From an uncultured Rhodospirillales bacterium (GTDB taxonomy: Bacteria; Pseudomonadota; Alphaproteobacteria; Azospirillales; Azospirillaceae), in contig CAIYNU010000080.1 of NCBI GenBank assembly GCA_903927615.1, positions 1 to 33,733 on the forward strand: a stretch of 33,733 nucleotides of DNA. The letters are read 5' to 3'. Each line of letters opens with the position of its first letter. Position 1 is the stretch's first letter. The notes under the pieces are model-generated. The model was not told where the DNA came from. It did not search any database and worked only from the letters and a program-made list of their open reading frames with translations. Made by a program: the position numbers and the translations under genes. Of the stretch, positions 31,936-33,733 are shown piece after piece.

Positions 31936-32856
31936 TCATGCCTCATCCACAATGTAGCGGTTTCGGCCAGTTTCCTTTGCCCGATACAGGCAGGTATCAG
32001 CGGCAGCAATCAGCGTTGCCGGCGTCTGGCCTCTCGAGGGGATGGCTGCGGCGACGCCCACACTGACCGTGACGACGGGAGCACAGCTTGACCGGTGGTG
32101 GGGAATAGCCAGCGCCCTTACGCTGTCAAGGATTCTTTGGGCCACGGTCTTCGCACCCTCAGCGGAATCGTGAGGCAAAGCGATGACAAATTCTTCGCCA
32201 CCATACCGGGCAACAATATCGGGAGGGCGGCGGATACTATCGCTCAGCGATCGAGCAACAGCCACCAGGCAGGCATCGCCAGCCTGATGGCCATAGTGAT
32301 CATTGAAGTTTTTGAAGTGATCAATATCAGCAAGAATAACGGCAATGGGTTGTTTGATCCGCTCGCATCGTCGCCATTCTTTATCCAACTCCTCATCGAA
32401 GCAACGACGGTTGCTGATCCCCGTCAGGCCATCCGTCCGGGCCACCACCCACAACATATCGCTCTGCCGCTTTAAGGTCAGGTGTGTTTTGACCCGCGCC
32501 TTCACCACCGATCGGTTGACCGGCTTGGTGATAAAGTCAACGGCCCCGGCTTCCAAGGCACGGGTTTCGTCCTCTGGACTGTTCAGCGAGGTAATAAAAA
32601 TGATCGGAATGCCCTCGGTGCGTGGCGATTTCTTCAACTCCCTGCAAACCGCATATCCGTCCATCCCAGGCATAATGGCGTCAAGAAGAATAATATCCGG
32701 AAGTTGTTCTTTAATGATATCCAAAGCTTCCTCGCCATCGAGTGCAAAAATAACTTCATTCTCGTCCTTGAGGATATGACCGATGATATTAATATTTTCA
32801 ATGGCATCGTCAACTACTAATATCATGCTTTTTCTGGGCACCTGATCCCGGGTCAT
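31936..32856 (-). CDS. Response regulator with GGDEF diguanylate cyclase domain
   Basis: 306 aa, start ATG 32856 with GGAG about 10 nt upstream, overlapping the preceding gene by ATGA. The receiver domain (about 10-125) has the acidic pair 16-17, the phospho-acceptor Asp59 in ILLDAIMPGMDG, Thr89 and Lys111. The GGDEF domain follows from about 140, with ARTDGLTGISNRR, LADIDHFKNFNDHYGHQAGD, the active GGEEF at 219-223 and an inhibitory RxxD (RPPD) at 210-213. It should make cyclic di-GMP when phosphorylated. The upstream gene ends in an HPt domain, a likely phosphate donor. The hybrid kinase gene lies 155 nt downstream on the same strand. Confidence 0.95.
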   Translation of the reverse strand: MTRDQVPRKSMILVVDDAIENINIIGHILKDENEVIFALDGEEALDIIKEQLPDIILLDAIMPGMDGYAVCRELKKSPRTEGIPIIFITSLNSPEDETRALEAGAVDFITKPVNRSVVKARVKTHLTLKRQSDMLWVVARTDGLTGISNRRCFDEELDKEWRRCERIKQPIAVILADIDHFKNFNDHYGHQAGDACLVAVARSLSDSIRRPPDIVARYGGEEFVIALPHDSAEGAKTVAQRILDSVRALAIPHHRSSCAPVVTVSVGVAAAIPSRGQTPATLIAAADTCLYRAKETGRNRYIVDEA

Positions 32857-33733
32857 GACCTACTCCGCGCATCGAGCATCACTACGATCCTTGTTACACA
32901 ACTCGTGGCGATGCCAAATCGCAGTTTTTCGATGGCATCGCTGAGTTCTTTTGCGATCTCTGTTCCAACCGCTATGACAAGGTCAGAGCGCAGTTTCGCG
33001 AACTTTTCTACCGCGCTAAAGTCTCTGGCCTTGAGAAGGGACTGTAAGGCCACAAGGCCATCACGCAATACACCATAATCCACCTTATGCACCGGGGCAT
33101 TACCCTCCCCTTCGTGCCAATCTCTGACGAGCGTGCGGACGGTTCCGACAACAGTCTCCATCGCCCCTTCCAGGCGGGCGAGTAAGGCTGAAGCCGCTTC
33201 GCATTCCCGGTCGTTCATTGCAGTCTCGGCATCGGCCGCTAAACGGGCCACATCCGTGGCGCCCAGATTTGCCGCGACGCCGCGCAAGCGATGGAGAACG
33301 TGCGCAGCCTCTTTAACGTCACCGCTCGTCAGAAAACGGCGGACATCTGTAACCGCACGACCTTGAGAGTCTTCAAACCTGCCCAAGAGGGAAACGAGCA
33401 ATCCGCGATCTCCGCCAACGCGAACCAATGCCGCCCCAAGATCAAGCCCTGGAAACTCGGCATCAAGGTCTCGCTGCTGCCTCGGTTCGCCAGTCACGAC
33501 CTCCGATGCAACAGGTTGTTGAGCAATCCTTGGAACCTGCGTCCTCAGCGTCGAGATCATATTTTCGACATCAATTGGCTTCGCAATATGCCCATTCATC
33601 CCGGCTCGAATGGATTTCTGGCGATCGCTTTCCATGGCATTCGCGGTCATCGCAATGACCGGCAGTTCGGTTAGGCCTAGCCGGGACCGGATGATGGCTG
33701 TCGCCTCATACCCGTCCAACCCCGGCATCTGAA
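32853..33733 (-). CDS. Receiver-HPt protein, probably the C-terminal end of a hybrid kinase (partial)
   Basis: Only the C-terminal 293 residues are inside the window. The first part is the second half of a receiver domain: QMPGLDGYEATAIIR, then PVIAMTANAM and HIAKPID with its conserved Lys. An HPt domain follows, with AAHVLHRLRGVAANLGA carrying the phospho-histidine. The last 110 residues are helical with no recognised domain. The phospho-acceptor Asp of the receiver lies just off the window edge. It is most likely the tail of a hybrid histidine kinase translationally coupled (ATGA) to the GGDEF regulator. Confidence 0.85.
   Translation of the reverse strand, partial: QMPGLDGYEATAIIRSRLGLTELPVIAMTANAMESDRQKSIRAGMNGHIAKPIDVENMISTLRTQVPRIAQQPVASEVVTGEPRQQRDLDAEFPGLDLGAALVRVGGDRGLLVSLLGRFEDSQGRAVTDVRRFLTSGDVKEAAHVLHRLRGVAANLGATDVARLAADAETAMNDRECEAASALLARLEGAMETVVGTVRTLVRDWHEGEGNAPVHKVDYGVLRDGLVALQSLLKARDFSAVEKFAKLRSDLVIAVGTEIAKELSDAIEKLRFGIATSCVTRIVVMLDARSRS

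Overview
This is a high-GC stretch of an alphaproteobacterial chromosome, most likely from the Rhodospirillales. The lineage call rests on three things seen in the sequence: a lexA gene under GAAC-N7-GAAC type SOS boxes; the short hprK, rapZ, PTS EIIA, HPr and EI cluster typical of alphaproteobacteria; and the trpC-moeA-lexA gene order. The window also carries many signalling genes, as expected of a motile, environmentally responsive bacterium. No rRNA, CRISPR array or intact insertion sequence was seen.

Layout. (1) 1-1.8 kb: an accessory strip with a HicB-type antitoxin, an apparently frameshifted hypothetical gene, a small AlpA-like HTH protein and the C-terminal part of a RepA-like AAA ATPase. 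It ends exactly at the 3' end of a tRNA-Ala(CGC) gene, which looks like the edge of a tRNA-integrated element. (2) 1.9-7.2 kb: a half-CBS protein, a DUF6481-type coiled protein, a GT-C-like membrane protein, and a two-gene NatA/NatB-like ABC exporter whose ATPase may be translated from a leaderless mRNA. (3) 7.3-11.5 kb, minus strand: a chemoreceptor fused to a PilZ domain, a secreted rhodanese, and an AzlC/AzlD amino-acid exporter pair. (4) 11.7-15.7 kb: hprK-rapZ-EIIA-HPr-EI, a regulatory phosphotransfer chain with overlapping genes and no sugar permease. The RapZ Walker A lysine is replaced by leucine. (5) 15.7-19.8 kb: an Rpn/PD-(D/E)XK nuclease-like gene with a four-copy 12-bp in-frame repeat, then trpC, moeA and lexA. 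(6) 20-23.5 kb: a PilZ protein and a PAS-PAS-GGDEF-EAL protein with an ambiguous start. (7) 23.7-27.4 kb, minus strand: a probable copper uptake operon (DUF2946 protein, OprC-like TonB-dependent receptor, dedicated TonB) with strong stem-loops in its gaps. (8) 28-33.7 kb: an AhpD-like protein, a CZB-domain fragment, a TtrS/PhnD-type hybrid histidine kinase, a response regulator-GGDEF protein and a truncated REC-HPt protein.

How the parts fit. Four proteins make, degrade or bind cyclic di-GMP (MCP-PilZ, PilZ, GGDEF-EAL, REC-GGDEF), so the window is rich in second-messenger wiring. The copper locus is the clearest functional unit: the receptor keeps both CxxxM and HxM motifs at positions close to the OprC copper site. 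The PTS block is a self-contained regulatory cascade: EI to HPr to EIIA, with HprK acting on the HPr serine and RapZ as possible RNA-level output. All functions are read from sequence motifs by eye; no database search was run.
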